Source of the DNA: Haemophilus sp.
GTDB lineage: Bacteria; Pseudomonadota; Gammaproteobacteria; Enterobacterales; Pasteurellaceae
NCBI GenBank assembly: GCA_019423005.1
Contig: JAHZCF010000060.1
Span: 1-35,277, forward strand
DNA: 35,277 nucleotides
Direction of reading: 5' to 3'
A program made the translations under genes and the position numbers. Positions 7,634 to 15,809 of the stretch are shown piece by piece; within the stretch, counting starts at the first letter, position 1; every line of letters begins with the position of its first letter. The notes under the pieces were generated by a model that was not told the DNA's origin, ran no database searches, and was given only the letters and a program-made list of their open reading frames with translations.

Positions 7634-8338
7634 TTAAATAAACCGATAACCGTTTTCTGTCACTTCCAAAATTGAGGCATAATCCTTTCGCCAATCGCCT
7701 AACACAATGCGTGTGTAGCCTTTTTCCTGATGAATAGCTTCTCGATGTGTATGGCCGTGAATTAATCGTTCTACGCCAAATGCCTTTACCGTTTGTGCCG
7801 TAAACGCTAAATTCACATCCATGATATCCATCGACTTATATTGCTTATCCTGTTTACTCTTCGCGCGAATTTTCTCTGCAATTTTTAACCGCACTTTTAG
7901 TGGCAAACATAAAAACAGCCTTTGTCGCCAATTTTGATGCACTTTTCGGCGAAATTGCTGATATTTCACATCATCAACACATAACGTATCACCATGACAA
8001 ATTAAGGTTTTCACACCATAAAGATCAACACAATGATAATCAGGCAATAACGTTAAACCACAATCTTGTGCAAATTTTTTCCCGACGAGAAAATCACGAT
8101 TGCCATGAATGAAATAACAAGCAATGTCCTTTTCTGTCAGGTTTTTAATCAACTGTTTGACTTGTGAGATTAAAGGTGAAGTTTCATCATCACCAATCCA
8201 AAAATCAAAAAGATCCCCCAAAATATAAACCGCTTGGGCTTCTTGTGCTTTGTTTTGCATAAAATCGTTAAAAAGTGCGGTTAATTCTGGATGCGTTTCG
8301 CTCAAATGAAGATCTGCAATAAAATAAATGGGTTTCAT
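7634..8338 (-). CDS. lpxH: UDP-2,3-diacylglucosamine diphosphatase
   Basis: LpxH hydrolyses UDP-2,3-diacylglucosamine to lipid X in lipid A synthesis, a peripheral inner-membrane step. The 234-residue product shows the metallophosphoesterase motifs in order: ADLHLSE (DxH), LGDLFDFWIGDD (GD), HGNRDFL (GNxD), CHGDTLC and HGHTHR, which hold two manganese ions. Length and motif spacing match LpxH rather than LpxI or LpxG. It is transcribed leftward from the 87-base region shared with plsC, and it ends at the terminator shared with glmS. Confidence 0.96.
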   Translation of the reverse strand: MKPIYFIADLHLSETHPELTALFNDFMQNKAQEAQAVYILGDLFDFWIGDDETSPLISQVKQLIKNLTEKDIACYFIHGNRDFLVGKKFAQDCGLTLLPDYHCVDLYGVKTLICHGDTLCVDDVKYQQFRRKVHQNWRQRLFLCLPLKVRLKIAEKIRAKSKQDKQYKSMDIMDVNLAFTAQTVKAFGVERLIHGHTHREAIHQEKGYTRIVLGDWRKDYASILEVTENGYRFI

Positions 8339-8425
8339 AACTATTCCGTCATTTTTTTCATTAGATTAGCACACATTTTTGTGTAATTTGCTATACTTTC
8401 CAAAAATTTTAATTAGGTATTTTCT

Positions 8426-9148
8426 ATGTTAAAAATCGCCAGAATTGTCATCGTTGCACTTTGTTGTATTTTAATTTGTGTGCTTGGTACGATCTATTCC
8501 TTTATTTGTTTCAGAAACCCAAGCAATGTGGGCATTATGGCTCGCTGGTTTGGACGTTTATTCCCTTTATTTGGCTTAAATGTAGAACACCGCTTTCCAC
8601 AAAATAAAGAGAATATGCCGCGCTGTATTTACATTGGTAACCACCAAAATAATTTCGATATGGTAACCATCTCTTACATGGTATTGCCTCGTACGGTAAG
8701 TGTAGGTAAAAAAAGCCTAATTTGGATTCCTTTCTTCGGTATTTTATATTGGGTAACCGGCAATATTTTCCTAGACCGTGAAAATCGCTCTAAAGCACAC
8801 AGCACCATGACAGAGCTTGCTCGCCGTATCAATAAAGACAACCTGTCAATTTGGATGTTCCCTGAAGGTACACGTAGCCGTGGTCGCGGTTTATTGCCAT
8901 TCAAAACAGGTGCATTCCATGCAGCGATTGCAGCTGGCGTACCAATCGTGCCTGTGGTGTGCTCGACGACACATAACAAAATTGATTTAAATCGTTGGGA
9001 TAATGGTAAGGTGATTTGTGAAATGATGGAGCCAATTGATATTTCATCCTACACAAAAGACAATGTTCGCGAACTTGCTACTTACTGTCACGATTTGATG
9101 GAAAAACGCATCGCTGAACTCGATGCTGAAATTGCACAAGGAAAATAA
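8426..9148 (+). CDS. plsC: 1-acyl-sn-glycerol-3-phosphate acyltransferase
   Basis: PlsC adds the second acyl chain to lysophosphatidic acid to give phosphatidic acid. The 240-residue product has an N-terminal membrane helix (about residues 7-26), the catalytic motif NHQNNFD (HX4D) and the acceptor-binding FPEGTRS. The gene has a -10 like TATACT at 8392-8397 and runs into ftsP with a single base between stop and start, matching the plsC-sufI order of E. coli. Confidence 0.96.
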   Translation: MLKIARIVIVALCCILICVLGTIYSFICFRNPSNVGIMARWFGRLFPLFGLNVEHRFPQNKENMPRCIYIGNHQNNFDMVTISYMVLPRTVSVGKKSLIWIPFFGILYWVTGNIFLDRENRSKAHSTMTELARRINKDNLSIWMFPEGTRSRGRGLLPFKTGAFHAAIAAGVPIVPVVCSTTHNKIDLNRWDNGKVICEMMEPIDISSYTKDNVRELATYCHDLMEKRIAELDAEIAQGK

Positions 9149-9149
9149 T

Positions 9150-10559
9150 ATGTTGCGTCTTTCTCGTCGCCAATTATTAAAAACTACCGCAATTTCAACC
9201 GCACTTGCTGCCACACCTCAATCGGTATTAGCAGCATCTCGTGAAAAATTAACCATTCCTCCGTTGATGGAAGCAAAACGTGGCCGCCCAATTATTCTCA
9301 ACATGGAAGAAACCGGCTACAAGTTAGACGGCTCCCATAGTGTCAGTGTATGGGGCTTTAACGGCAATTATCTTGGCCCCACTATTCGCATCAAATCGGG
9401 TGCCTTTGCAAAACTCAATTATCACAACAATTTGCCACAAAGTATTGCTCTCTCTATTCAGGGATTACAAGCCAGTGGTGAATTATTTGGTGGTGCTGCA
9501 AAAGTCCTCAAAAAAGGGGAATCTTGGGCGCCCATTATCCCAATAGACCAACCTGCCGCGACTTGCTGGTATCGCTCTGCGACCCTGGCGAACTCGGCTT
9601 ATCAAACCTATCGAGGCATTGTGGGAATGTGGTTGATTGAAGATGATCAAAGCCTAAAATCACAACTTCCTCACAAATATGGTGTGGATGATATTCCATT
9701 AATCTTGCAAGATATGGAATTTAACGGCGACGGATTACAATTATTTAAGCAAAATCAACCGCACTTTGTTGGTAATCGTCTTCTTGTGAATGGACAAGAA
9801 GCGCCTTATCTTGACGTCCCTCGCGGCTGGGTACGTTTACGCTTACTCAATGCCTCATTGGCAAGAGCCTATGATCTCCGTTTAGATAACGAACAAGACA
9901 TGTTGCTCATTGCACGAGATTTAGGTTTTTTACCTCAAGGTAAAGCGATAAATTCTCTCATTCTTGCACCGGGAGAACGTGCAGAAGTGTTAGTCAATTT
10001 AAGCGAAGGAGAAGGTGTATCGCTTATCTCCGGCGCTAAACGTGGTATCTTTGACAAAATCAAAAATGTGTTCAGTTCAGGTAATGATTTTGCAGATAAC
10101 ACCGTTTTAGAACTTCGACCACAAGGTGAAATCTCCGCATTCAGTAAAAAAATGAATGAGCAATTTAATACTGATGCCACGGCTATGCTCGAAAGTAAAA
10201 TCGTCCAAGAACGCACCTTTGAATTGGATGTAACGAATGGCTTAATCAATAAACAACGTTTTGACCCGCGTCGTGTTGATGTTTCGGCTAAAGTCGGCAC
10301 CGTCGAACGTTGGATTATCAACAGCTCGCTGCCTGTGGGCTTCACCATTCAAGGGGCTAAATTTGTTATTGAAAGCCAAGATGACGTCAACGTCGATGCG
10401 TCGGAACTAGCCTGGAAAGACACGGTTTGGGTGAAAAAGAAAGTACAAATTTTAGTAAAATTTGAACAACCTTCGTCAAATACCCATCCCTTCTTATTTG
10501 GCTCATCCAATTTAATGCTAGCAGATATGGGCTGCCTTGGTATAATGATTGTTCAATAA
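9150..10559 (+). CDS. ftsP: Cell division protein FtsP (SufI), Tat-exported
   Basis: A 469-residue multicopper-oxidase-fold protein that in E. coli protects the divisome under stress. It starts with a twin-arginine signal, SRRQLLK at residues 5-11, a hydrophobic stretch and a VLAA cleavage region, so it is exported folded to the periplasm. Where copper oxidases carry paired histidines, this protein has SIQGLQASG and CWYRSAT, and near the C-terminus NTHPFLFGSSNLMLADMG, so it should bind no copper, as known for SufI. The ATG at 9150 is one base after the plsC stop; an in-frame upstream ATG at 9123 inside plsC would bury the Tat motif. Confidence 0.9.
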   Translation: MLRLSRRQLLKTTAISTALAATPQSVLAASREKLTIPPLMEAKRGRPIILNMEETGYKLDGSHSVSVWGFNGNYLGPTIRIKSGAFAKLNYHNNLPQSIALSIQGLQASGELFGGAAKVLKKGESWAPIIPIDQPAATCWYRSATLANSAYQTYRGIVGMWLIEDDQSLKSQLPHKYGVDDIPLILQDMEFNGDGLQLFKQNQPHFVGNRLLVNGQEAPYLDVPRGWVRLRLLNASLARAYDLRLDNEQDMLLIARDLGFLPQGKAINSLILAPGERAEVLVNLSEGEGVSLISGAKRGIFDKIKNVFSSGNDFADNTVLELRPQGEISAFSKKMNEQFNTDATAMLESKIVQERTFELDVTNGLINKQRFDPRRVDVSAKVGTVERWIINSSLPVGFTIQGAKFVIESQDDVNVDASELAWKDTVWVKKKVQILVKFEQPSSNTHPFLFGSSNLMLADMGCLGIMIVQ

Positions 10560-10585
10560 AATAATGATATAAAAAGGAATCTAAC

Positions 10586-11071
10586 ATGAAAAAAATCTCA
10601 ACATTCGCTTTAATTGCGACCTTATTCTCAACTGGCACATTTGCTGTAGCACCAGAATCAAAAGAAACAGCTAAAGATACTGCAAATGAGCCTACTATTT
10701 ATCTCTCTGTGTTTGATAGAACTCAGGAGCCATCACCTGATTTAAATAAAAAAGAAACCTCTCGTTCCAATAAAACTGAGAAAGTATGTTGGGTAGCAAC
10801 GGGGAATTTTGGTAAAAAAGCAACGGTAAGTGAAACCTTTAAAGCTCAAGCCCAAAGTGAATTCACCAGTTCGATTGAGAATGCAAAAGTGGTGTCATCA
10901 CCAAATAAAAAACTCCATACTATCACTTATACCAGACCAACATTAGAAAATGGCAAATACATGATGAACTGCTGGACATTCGACCGCAGAGATCCAATTG
11001 GCAAATATGTACTGACTATCAAAATTGGTAAACACGAATTTGAAAAACAAGTTTTCTACGTGACTGAGTAA
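10586..11071 (+). CDS. Secreted protein of unknown function
   Basis: 161 residues with a clear Sec signal (MKKISTFALIATLFSTGTFA, cleavage near residue 20) and no lipobox, so probably periplasmic or released. The mature part is hydrophilic at first (Lys/Glu/Thr/Ser rich to about residue 66). It then has a domain with two Cys-Trp pairs, C68-W69 and C129-W130, that could form one disulfide, and ends in alternating beta-strand-like segments (YVLTIKIG, QVFYV). I do not recognise a family. It follows ftsP by 26 bases with its own AAGGAAT ribosome site and is closed by a terminator, so it may be cotranscribed with plsC-ftsP. Confidence 0.8.
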   Translation: MKKISTFALIATLFSTGTFAVAPESKETAKDTANEPTIYLSVFDRTQEPSPDLNKKETSRSNKTEKVCWVATGNFGKKATVSETFKAQAQSEFTSSIENAKVVSSPNKKLHTITYTRPTLENGKYMMNCWTFDRRDPIGKYVLTIKIGKHEFEKQVFYVTE

Positions 11072-11127
11072 GAAAAATACTCAAAAAACGACCGCACTTA
11101 TATATGCGATGTTTTAAAACTAAAGCA

Positions 11128-11163
11128 AAAGACCGTCTAGAATTCAATTTTCAGACGGTCTTT
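11128..11163 (+). terminator. Terminator after the secreted-protein gene
   Basis: AAAGACCGTCT (11128-11138) pairs with AGACGGTCTTT (11153-11163) around a 14-base loop, followed by a T-rich tail. Confidence 0.85.
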
Positions 11164-11218
11164 CTTTTCTCTGCTTTACGGCTGATAATAAACCCATTCA
11201 TCATTCAAGGAACAAACC

Positions 11219-11578
11219 ATGCGCCAAGCACAACAAATCTTTTATTATGCAGCCAATCAATATACGACGCAGCCGGAATATCTTTGGGAAAAATACCCCG
11301 AATATGCCATCTTGCGCCATGGTAATGTCAAAGGGAAATGGTATGCGCTTATTGGCAAAATCAGAAAAATGAAGCTTGGTTTACAAGAAGAAGGAGAGAC
11401 TGATTTTATCAATCTCAAATGTCCACCCGATATGGTGAGTATTTTGCGACAATCACCTAATTTCTTGCCCGCCTACCACATGAACAAAACTCACTGGCTA
11501 ACGATTATGTTAGATCATGGCGTAGAAACGAAAGAAATTTTCAAGTTATTGGATTGGAGCTACGACTTAACAAAGTAG
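11219..11578 (+). CDS. MmcQ/YjbR-family DNA-binding protein
   Basis: 119 residues, cytoplasmic, starting behind AAGGAACAAACC. The pattern with an early aromatic stretch, a beta-strand pair (YAILRHGNVKGKWYALIGKI), INLKCPPD, an AYHMNKTHWLTI segment and a C-terminal helix LLDWSYDL is that of the YjbR/MmcQ fold (CyaY-like). Members bind DNA or are metal-related in annotation, but the physiological role is unclear. It stands alone between a terminator and the ABC operon, with no gene partner. An overlapping frame beginning at 11104 lacks any family resemblance and is not real. Confidence 0.82.
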   Translation: MRQAQQIFYYAANQYTTQPEYLWEKYPEYAILRHGNVKGKWYALIGKIRKMKLGLQEEGETDFINLKCPPDMVSILRQSPNFLPAYHMNKTHWLTIMLDHGVETKEIFKLLDWSYDLTK

Positions 11579-11673
11579 AAGAATTTAAAAACACCTAAAA
11601 ATCTGACCGCACTTTTGTCTTTCTTTACTTTAATCACAGTAGTAAGATAATAAATGAAAACTATTATCAAAAT

Positions 11674-11690
11674 ACAAGTATTAGACTTGT
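11674..11690. promoter_or_regulatory. Inverted repeat ahead of the ABC-NnrS operon
   Basis: ACAAGT (11674-11679), spacer ATTAG, ACTTGT (11685-11690): perfect 6-bp arms, 20 bases before the start codon at 11711. A possible promoter lies just upstream (TTTACT, 16 bases, GATAAT ending near 11651), which would place the repeat in the early transcript as an operator. It does not match FNR, CRP or NsrR consensus sites. Confidence 0.35.
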
Positions 11691-11710
11691 TTCATTATAA
11701 GGAGATAACC

Positions 11711-12688
11711 ATGACAATGAATAGACGTGATTTTTTAAGAATGAGCGCAGCACTTACGGCAGCAGGCATGTCGCCTTCTCTCTTTGCGGCAATAAAAGAG
11801 CAATTTACCATTTATGGTGCACCCGCGATGCCAAGTGTAACCATTGCGGTAGCGGCAGCGCAAGGTAAATTAGCCAAACAAGCAGATGTATCGTTAGAGA
11901 TTTGGCGTTCGCCTGATCAGTTGCGTGCAGGCGTGGCAAGTGGACAATTTAAGGTGATGATGAGCCCAAGTAATGTGGGCGTGAATTTACGTAATCAAGG
12001 GCAACAAGTTGGCATGGTAAATATTCTCACCAATGGTATTACACAGTTGATGTGTAAAAGTACGCCTATCACTTCACCGCAAGAATTGGTGGGTAAAAAA
12101 ATCCTTGTGCCATTTAAAAACGATATGCCTGACATCGTATTGCAGGCCTTATTGAAAAAACTGAATATTGATATTAATAAAGTGGATATCACCTATGCGG
12201 CCACACCAACTGAAGCAATTGGTTTGTTCTTGCTTAAAGATTTCCATGCGGCTATCTTACCAGAACCAATGGCAAGCGCCGTTGTGCTGAAAGCTAAAAT
12301 TATTGGTACAGAGATTGTACGCGGCTTTGATTTAGTGAAAGAATGGGGTCAAGCATTTAATACCAAACCACTTATTCCAATGGCGGGCATTATTGCTAAC
12401 GAAGAATACTTCCACGCACACAAGGCAGAGTTTGATCTACTTCACCAAGATTTAAGTGATGCATTAAACTGGATTATGACTAACCGCAAAAGTGCGGCTG
12501 AAATTGGCGCTAATTATCTGCCAGCACCAGAAGCCGCTATTGAAATGGGCTTAGACGGTGCACGCTTAACGGTAACCAAAGCCAGTGAACTGAAAAATGA
12601 AATCATGCAATTCTATGAAACCTTGATGGAGTTCAATCCAAAACTCTTAGGTGGTAAATTACCAGATGATAAATTCTTCTTGGCTTAA
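11711..12688 (+). CDS. ABC transporter substrate-binding protein, Tat-exported (NrtA/SsuA/ThiY-like)
   Basis: The 325-residue product is the periplasmic binding component of an importer. I start at ATG 11711 behind TAAGGAGATAACC; an in-frame ATG at 11654 has no ribosome site. The N-terminus NRRDFLRMS is a twin-arginine signal (R5, R6) with cleavage likely after LFA at residue 26, so it is exported folded, unusual for a plain solute-binding protein and hinting at a bound cofactor or cytoplasmic folding need. The body has the NMT1/THI5-like or nitrate/sulfonate layout: GAPAMPSVTIAVAAAQGKL, SPDQLRAGVASGQFKVMMSP, LVGKKILVPF, DIVLQALLKK, EAIGLFLLKDFHAAILPEP. The ligand cannot be read from this. 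It heads an operon with permease, ATPase and an NnrS-like protein. Confidence 0.85.
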   Translation: MTMNRRDFLRMSAALTAAGMSPSLFAAIKEQFTIYGAPAMPSVTIAVAAAQGKLAKQADVSLEIWRSPDQLRAGVASGQFKVMMSPSNVGVNLRNQGQQVGMVNILTNGITQLMCKSTPITSPQELVGKKILVPFKNDMPDIVLQALLKKLNIDINKVDITYAATPTEAIGLFLLKDFHAAILPEPMASAVVLKAKIIGTEIVRGFDLVKEWGQAFNTKPLIPMAGIIANEEYFHAHKAEFDLLHQDLSDALNWIMTNRKSAAEIGANYLPAPEAAIEMGLDGARLTVTKASELKNEIMQFYETLMEFNPKLLGGKLPDDKFFLA

Positions 12689-12709
12689 TTTGAAACTGAA
12701 TCACATAAC

Positions 12710-13507
12710 ATGATTAAAACTGACAAAATCCGTAAACCACAACCTGTCCTGTTTTACATCATCGACTATCTCTGGAGCGGCTTTACCGGCTTGAGTGTGG
12801 CGATGATGGTGGTTGCCTTGTGGGCTTGGGGCAGTGCGATATTTGGTGAATTTATGCTGCCTGCTCCCGCGGATGTTTTTCAAAAAGCCCTTGAGCTGCT
12901 CGATCATTTCCAACAAAACGAAATCGGTATTTCGTTATGGCGTTCTGTGGTGGGCATTACCATTGCCTTAGTCGCAGGCTTAGCCGCAGGGCTGATTGCG
13001 GGCAGCTTTAAAACGGCTATGGCATTGCTTAAACCCGTCATTACGATTTTGTTAGCCATGCCGCCCATCATTTGGGTTGTGATGGCATTATTTTGGTTTG
13101 GCTTTGGCAATCCTAGCGTGCTATTTACCATTATCGTATTAGTCGCCCCGCTGACCTTTGCCAGTGCTGCTATGGGGATGTCAAGTGTAAACAAACAACA
13201 TGAAGAATTGTTTGATGCGTACAAACTCGGATTGTGGAAAAAAATCCGCTATTTATATATTCCCCATCTCACAGGCTATGTGATTTCCAGCATTGGCGTC
13301 GCGGTGGCTATGGGCGTGAAAGTCGTGATTATGGCTGAGCTTTTGGGAGCCAATGAGGGTGTGGGGGCACAGATTGCTGATGCCAGAGCCATGTTAGATA
13401 CATCAAAGGTCATGGCCTATGTGCTGTTGGTGATTGTGTTTGTTTCACTCTTTGAATATTTGATTACCAAGCCATTGGAAATCCTGTTTATGCCGTGGAG
13501 AAGATAA
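12710..13507 (+). CDS. ABC transporter permease (SsuC/TauC type)
   Basis: 265 residues with about six membrane helices and the cytoplasmic coupling loop EELFDAYKLGLWKKIRYLYI, followed by PHLTGYVISSIGVAVAMG, which is the EAA-type motif of the BPD inner-membrane family for nitrate, sulfonate and taurine importers. It begins 21 bases after the binding-protein stop. Its stop overlaps the ATPase start (TAATG), so subunit synthesis is coupled. Substrate unknown. Confidence 0.88.
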   Translation: MIKTDKIRKPQPVLFYIIDYLWSGFTGLSVAMMVVALWAWGSAIFGEFMLPAPADVFQKALELLDHFQQNEIGISLWRSVVGITIALVAGLAAGLIAGSFKTAMALLKPVITILLAMPPIIWVVMALFWFGFGNPSVLFTIIVLVAPLTFASAAMGMSSVNKQHEELFDAYKLGLWKKIRYLYIPHLTGYVISSIGVAVAMGVKVVIMAELLGANEGVGAQIADARAMLDTSKVMAYVLLVIVFVSLFEYLITKPLEILFMPWRR

Positions 13508-14199
13508 TGCTGAGTTTAAAGAATGTGCGTTTTGAAATTCTCCGCGATCCTATCGTGCGCGATTTCAGTATGGATTTACAACCGAGCGAAGTAAAAACCT
13601 TATTCGGCCCAAGCGGTTGTGGTAAAACTACGGTACTGCGTTTAATTTCAGGTTTAGAAACACCAAAATCGGGCGAAATCCATAATACATTCCGTAAAAC
13701 AGGGTTTCTGTTTCAAGAAAATCGTCTATTAGAAAATCTTACAGCCATGCAGAATATCGCCATTTTTATGGATAATCCTAATGAAAATGAAATCATTGCG
13801 CTGGCAGAAAAGATCGGGCTTTCTTCGGGTGATTTGAATAAATACCCGACCGAATTATCGGGTGGAATGGCAAAACGCGTGGCATTTTTGCGTCTATTAC
13901 TATGCGGCTGTGATTTAGCCTTATTGGACGAACCTTTTGTCGGTTTGGATCGCGATTTACGTAATATTTTAGCCACTATGTTAGTGGAAAAAATTGAGCA
14001 ACAAGGCATGGCCTGTATTTTAGTGACGCATGATCGTTTTGAAGCGGCTCGATTAAGCCGAGAAATCATGCAGCTTTCTCCAAAAGGGATGGATATACAA
14101 AATGTGATTACTTTGCCAACGCCATTATCTAAACGCAATTCAGCCTTTGAAGAAACCGTAGTCGCACGCGAATTTCAAGGAATCCATTATTATGAATAA
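13507..14199 (+). CDS. ABC transporter ATP-binding protein
   Basis: 230 residues from the ATG at 13507, which overlaps the permease stop by one base behind GGAG; a GTG at 13495 is in frame but less likely. Visible motifs are Walker A GPSGCGKTT (34-42), Q-loop Q70, signature LSGGM (117-121), Walker B LALLDEP (to 143) and the switch histidine H175. The signature has Met where most have Gln, a tolerated change. It is the energy unit of the importer with the two genes upstream. Its last 8 bases overlap the start of the NnrS-like gene. Confidence 0.92.
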   Translation: MLSLKNVRFEILRDPIVRDFSMDLQPSEVKTLFGPSGCGKTTVLRLISGLETPKSGEIHNTFRKTGFLFQENRLLENLTAMQNIAIFMDNPNENEIIALAEKIGLSSGDLNKYPTELSGGMAKRVAFLRLLLCGCDLALLDEPFVGLDRDLRNILATMLVEKIEQQGMACILVTHDRFEAARLSREIMQLSPKGMDIQNVITLPTPLSKRNSAFEETVVAREFQGIHYYE

Positions 14200-15289
14200 T
14201 TTCTTTACCCATCCGATGCGACCCTTTTTTGTTGGGGCTGCCATTCTTGCGATTGTGGGAGCGTTGAGCTTTTTCATCAGTCCCGATGATCTCATTCTAC
14301 ACCGCAAAATTTTCCTAGAATTTATGTTGCCCGCGGCATACGGTGGCTTTCTGACGGCTTCCATGCTTGAGTGGACAAATTACAAAGGTAATTTAAAACC
14401 TATTGCGACGATTTTAGCCGTGCTCTTGCTTTCTGGATTGGTGTTATTGCCATTCTCCCCGCAAACTGCCTCGTTTTTAGTGGCGGCTTATTGGCTCGCA
14501 CTGTTACTCTTTTGTGCTTGGCTGTTTTGGTTGGATCGCAATACCGACAATTTTACTTTACTGATGTTGCTTGCCGCATTTACAGTTTGTCAGACGGCTT
14601 ACGCCATGACTGATAGTCTGAAATTATTGCGAGCACAGGTGCATTTAAATATGGCAGCAGTGATGTTTGTATCGATTCGAGTCAGCATTCTATTAGGCGC
14701 AGAGGCACTGAAAGAAAGTACATTGAAAGATCCTGTATTTATCCCGAATGTCGTGTATAAAAATATCGCAATTACATTTTTATTACTTCATACCGCAGCA
14801 GAGCTTTGGTTGCCTGCGCAAACAGCCGCTTTTACAGCTTTTGCCGTTGGCTTTATTTTGCTTGCCAAGTTACGCGAATTACATCATCACGAACTGCTAC
14901 GTAAACATTACATACGCACTTATTATTTCCTTCAATTGTTCGCCGCGATTGGCTATTTGTGGATTGGCATAAATAAATTAATTGATGAACCTACTGCCGA
15001 TCCATTACACATGGTGACACTCGGCGGCATTCTCGGCAGTATGATGATGATTTGGCTCACTGCGGGATTATGGCATAGCGGCTTTACGAAACTGGATTAC
15101 CCAAAACTCTGTCGCCTGGCCGTACTTTGCCTTTTCACGGCGGCGCTTTCCCGAGCCTGTTTGATGTATGTGGATGAGCTGTTTTTTATCACGATTCCCG
15201 CTATTTTAATTGCCATCGTGTTTGTGCTGTATCTTGCAACCTTTGTACCGATATTCCGAAACAATGCCTTTACGGATGATCCGGAGTAA
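14192..15289 (+). CDS. NnrS-like membrane protein
   Basis: A 365-residue protein with roughly ten to twelve hydrophobic helices and almost no soluble domain. The N-terminal HPMRPFFVGAA and the AAYGGFLTASMLEW stretch, with a single His (H37) ahead of it, resemble NnrS, a heme- and copper-containing membrane protein linked to nitric-oxide tolerance and denitrification in other bacteria. From memory of the family, the usual WHAHEM motif is reduced here: H37 aligns with the first His, but Lys stands at the second. Its ATG lies 8 bases inside the ATPase gene, so it belongs to the transporter operon. It could be a fourth transporter component, a reductase for the imported compound, or a heme/copper-handling protein. 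Confidence 0.75.
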   Translation: MNNFFTHPMRPFFVGAAILAIVGALSFFISPDDLILHRKIFLEFMLPAAYGGFLTASMLEWTNYKGNLKPIATILAVLLLSGLVLLPFSPQTASFLVAAYWLALLLFCAWLFWLDRNTDNFTLLMLLAAFTVCQTAYAMTDSLKLLRAQVHLNMAAVMFVSIRVSILLGAEALKESTLKDPVFIPNVVYKNIAITFLLLHTAAELWLPAQTAAFTAFAVGFILLAKLRELHHHELLRKHYIRTYYFLQLFAAIGYLWIGINKLIDEPTADPLHMVTLGGILGSMMMIWLTAGLWHSGFTKLDYPKLCRLAVLCLFTAALSRACLMYVDELFFITIPAILIAIVFVLYLATFVPIFRNNAFTDDPE

Positions 15290-15294
15290 TGACC

Positions 15295-15318
15295 AATCCG
15301 CACATCAATGTGCGGATT
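15295..15318 (+). terminator. Terminator of the ABC-NnrS operon
   Basis: AATCCGCACAT (15295-15305) pairs with ATGTGCGGATT (15308-15318), closing on a tight loop, followed by TTTTGATATTTTTT. It starts 6 bases after the NnrS-like stop. Confidence 0.88.
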
Positions 15319-15340
15319 TTTGATATTTTTTAGACCGCAC

Positions 15341-15724
15341 TTAATAAGCTTTTAATTGGACCATTGCTTTACAATCTGCAGCTTGATGATCATCTTCGGT
15401 AATTAAACTTTGTAGGAAATGTTTAATTTCAGTCAGTTCGGCAATTTTTTCTTCGACTGAAACCAAATGTTTTGCCAACATACTATCCACTTCACAATGT
15501 TGAGATTGCTGCGTTTTCATCTCATTAAAAAATTTAATTTCGGCCAAGCTAAAATCTAATGCCCGGCAGGTTTTAATAAATTTTAATTGCTTCAAACTGG
15601 CTTCATCATAATCTCGATAACCATTTGCCAGACGTTTAGGCTCCGGCATTAACCCCATTTTTTCATAATAACGAATGGTTTCTAAATGAATACCGCTTTG
15701 TTTGCTGAGTTCGTGAATCTTCAT
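15341..15724 (-). CDS. MerR-family metal-responsive regulator (CadR/ZntR-like)
   Basis: 127 residues. The N-terminal MKIHELSKQSGIHLETIRYYEKMGLMPEPKR-type winged helix is the MerR DNA-binding signature, followed by a dimerisation helix. Cys77 (in HCEVD) and Cys118 (in ADCKAM) lie close to the metal-ligand cysteines of Cd/Pb sensor CadR (recalled as C77, C112, C119); Cys53 is also present. So Cd, Pb or Zn sensing is likely, copper less so. It is divergent from a CDF exporter gene and shares the 85-base control region with it, where a MerR-type promoter is evident. It is expected to hold that promoter repressed and distort it into an active form on metal binding. Confidence 0.85.
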   Translation of the reverse strand: MKIHELSKQSGIHLETIRYYEKMGLMPEPKRLANGYRDYDEASLKQLKFIKTCRALDFSLAEIKFFNEMKTQQSQHCEVDSMLAKHLVSVEEKIAELTEIKHFLQSLITEDDHQAADCKAMVQLKAY

Positions 15725-15741
15725 CTTGTTAAAATCAAGCC

Positions 15742-15772
15742 TTGACCTTGTAGTTACTACGGACTTTATACT
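15742..15772 (+). promoter_or_regulatory. MerR-type promoter/operator of the CDF exporter
   Basis: TTGACC (15742-15747) and TATACT (15767-15772) are separated by 19 bases, longer than the 17 used by normal promoters and diagnostic of MerR-activated ones. The spacer carries a dyad around GTAGTTACTAC (15750-15760), like CadR operators. It fires toward the exporter gene at 15810, which follows AAGGAG at 15800. Confidence 0.82.
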
Positions 15773-15809
15773 TTATCCCAAGTTAATCAAATAGACAATA
15801 AGGAGCCGT

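Noticed and set aside
8371..8384. ACACA-TTTT-TGTGT palindrome in the lpxH-plsC region
   Set aside because: Short, AT-rich arms in a control region where such matches are common by chance; recorded only as a weak lead.
11104..11325. 73-codon frame before the YjbR gene
   Set aside because: It runs across the terminator hairpin at 11128-11163 and into the YjbR gene in another frame, with no ribosome site and no recognisable family.
12487..12495. AAGTGCGGC inside the binding-protein gene as an uptake signal
   Set aside because: The last base differs from the core 9-mer, so it was not counted.
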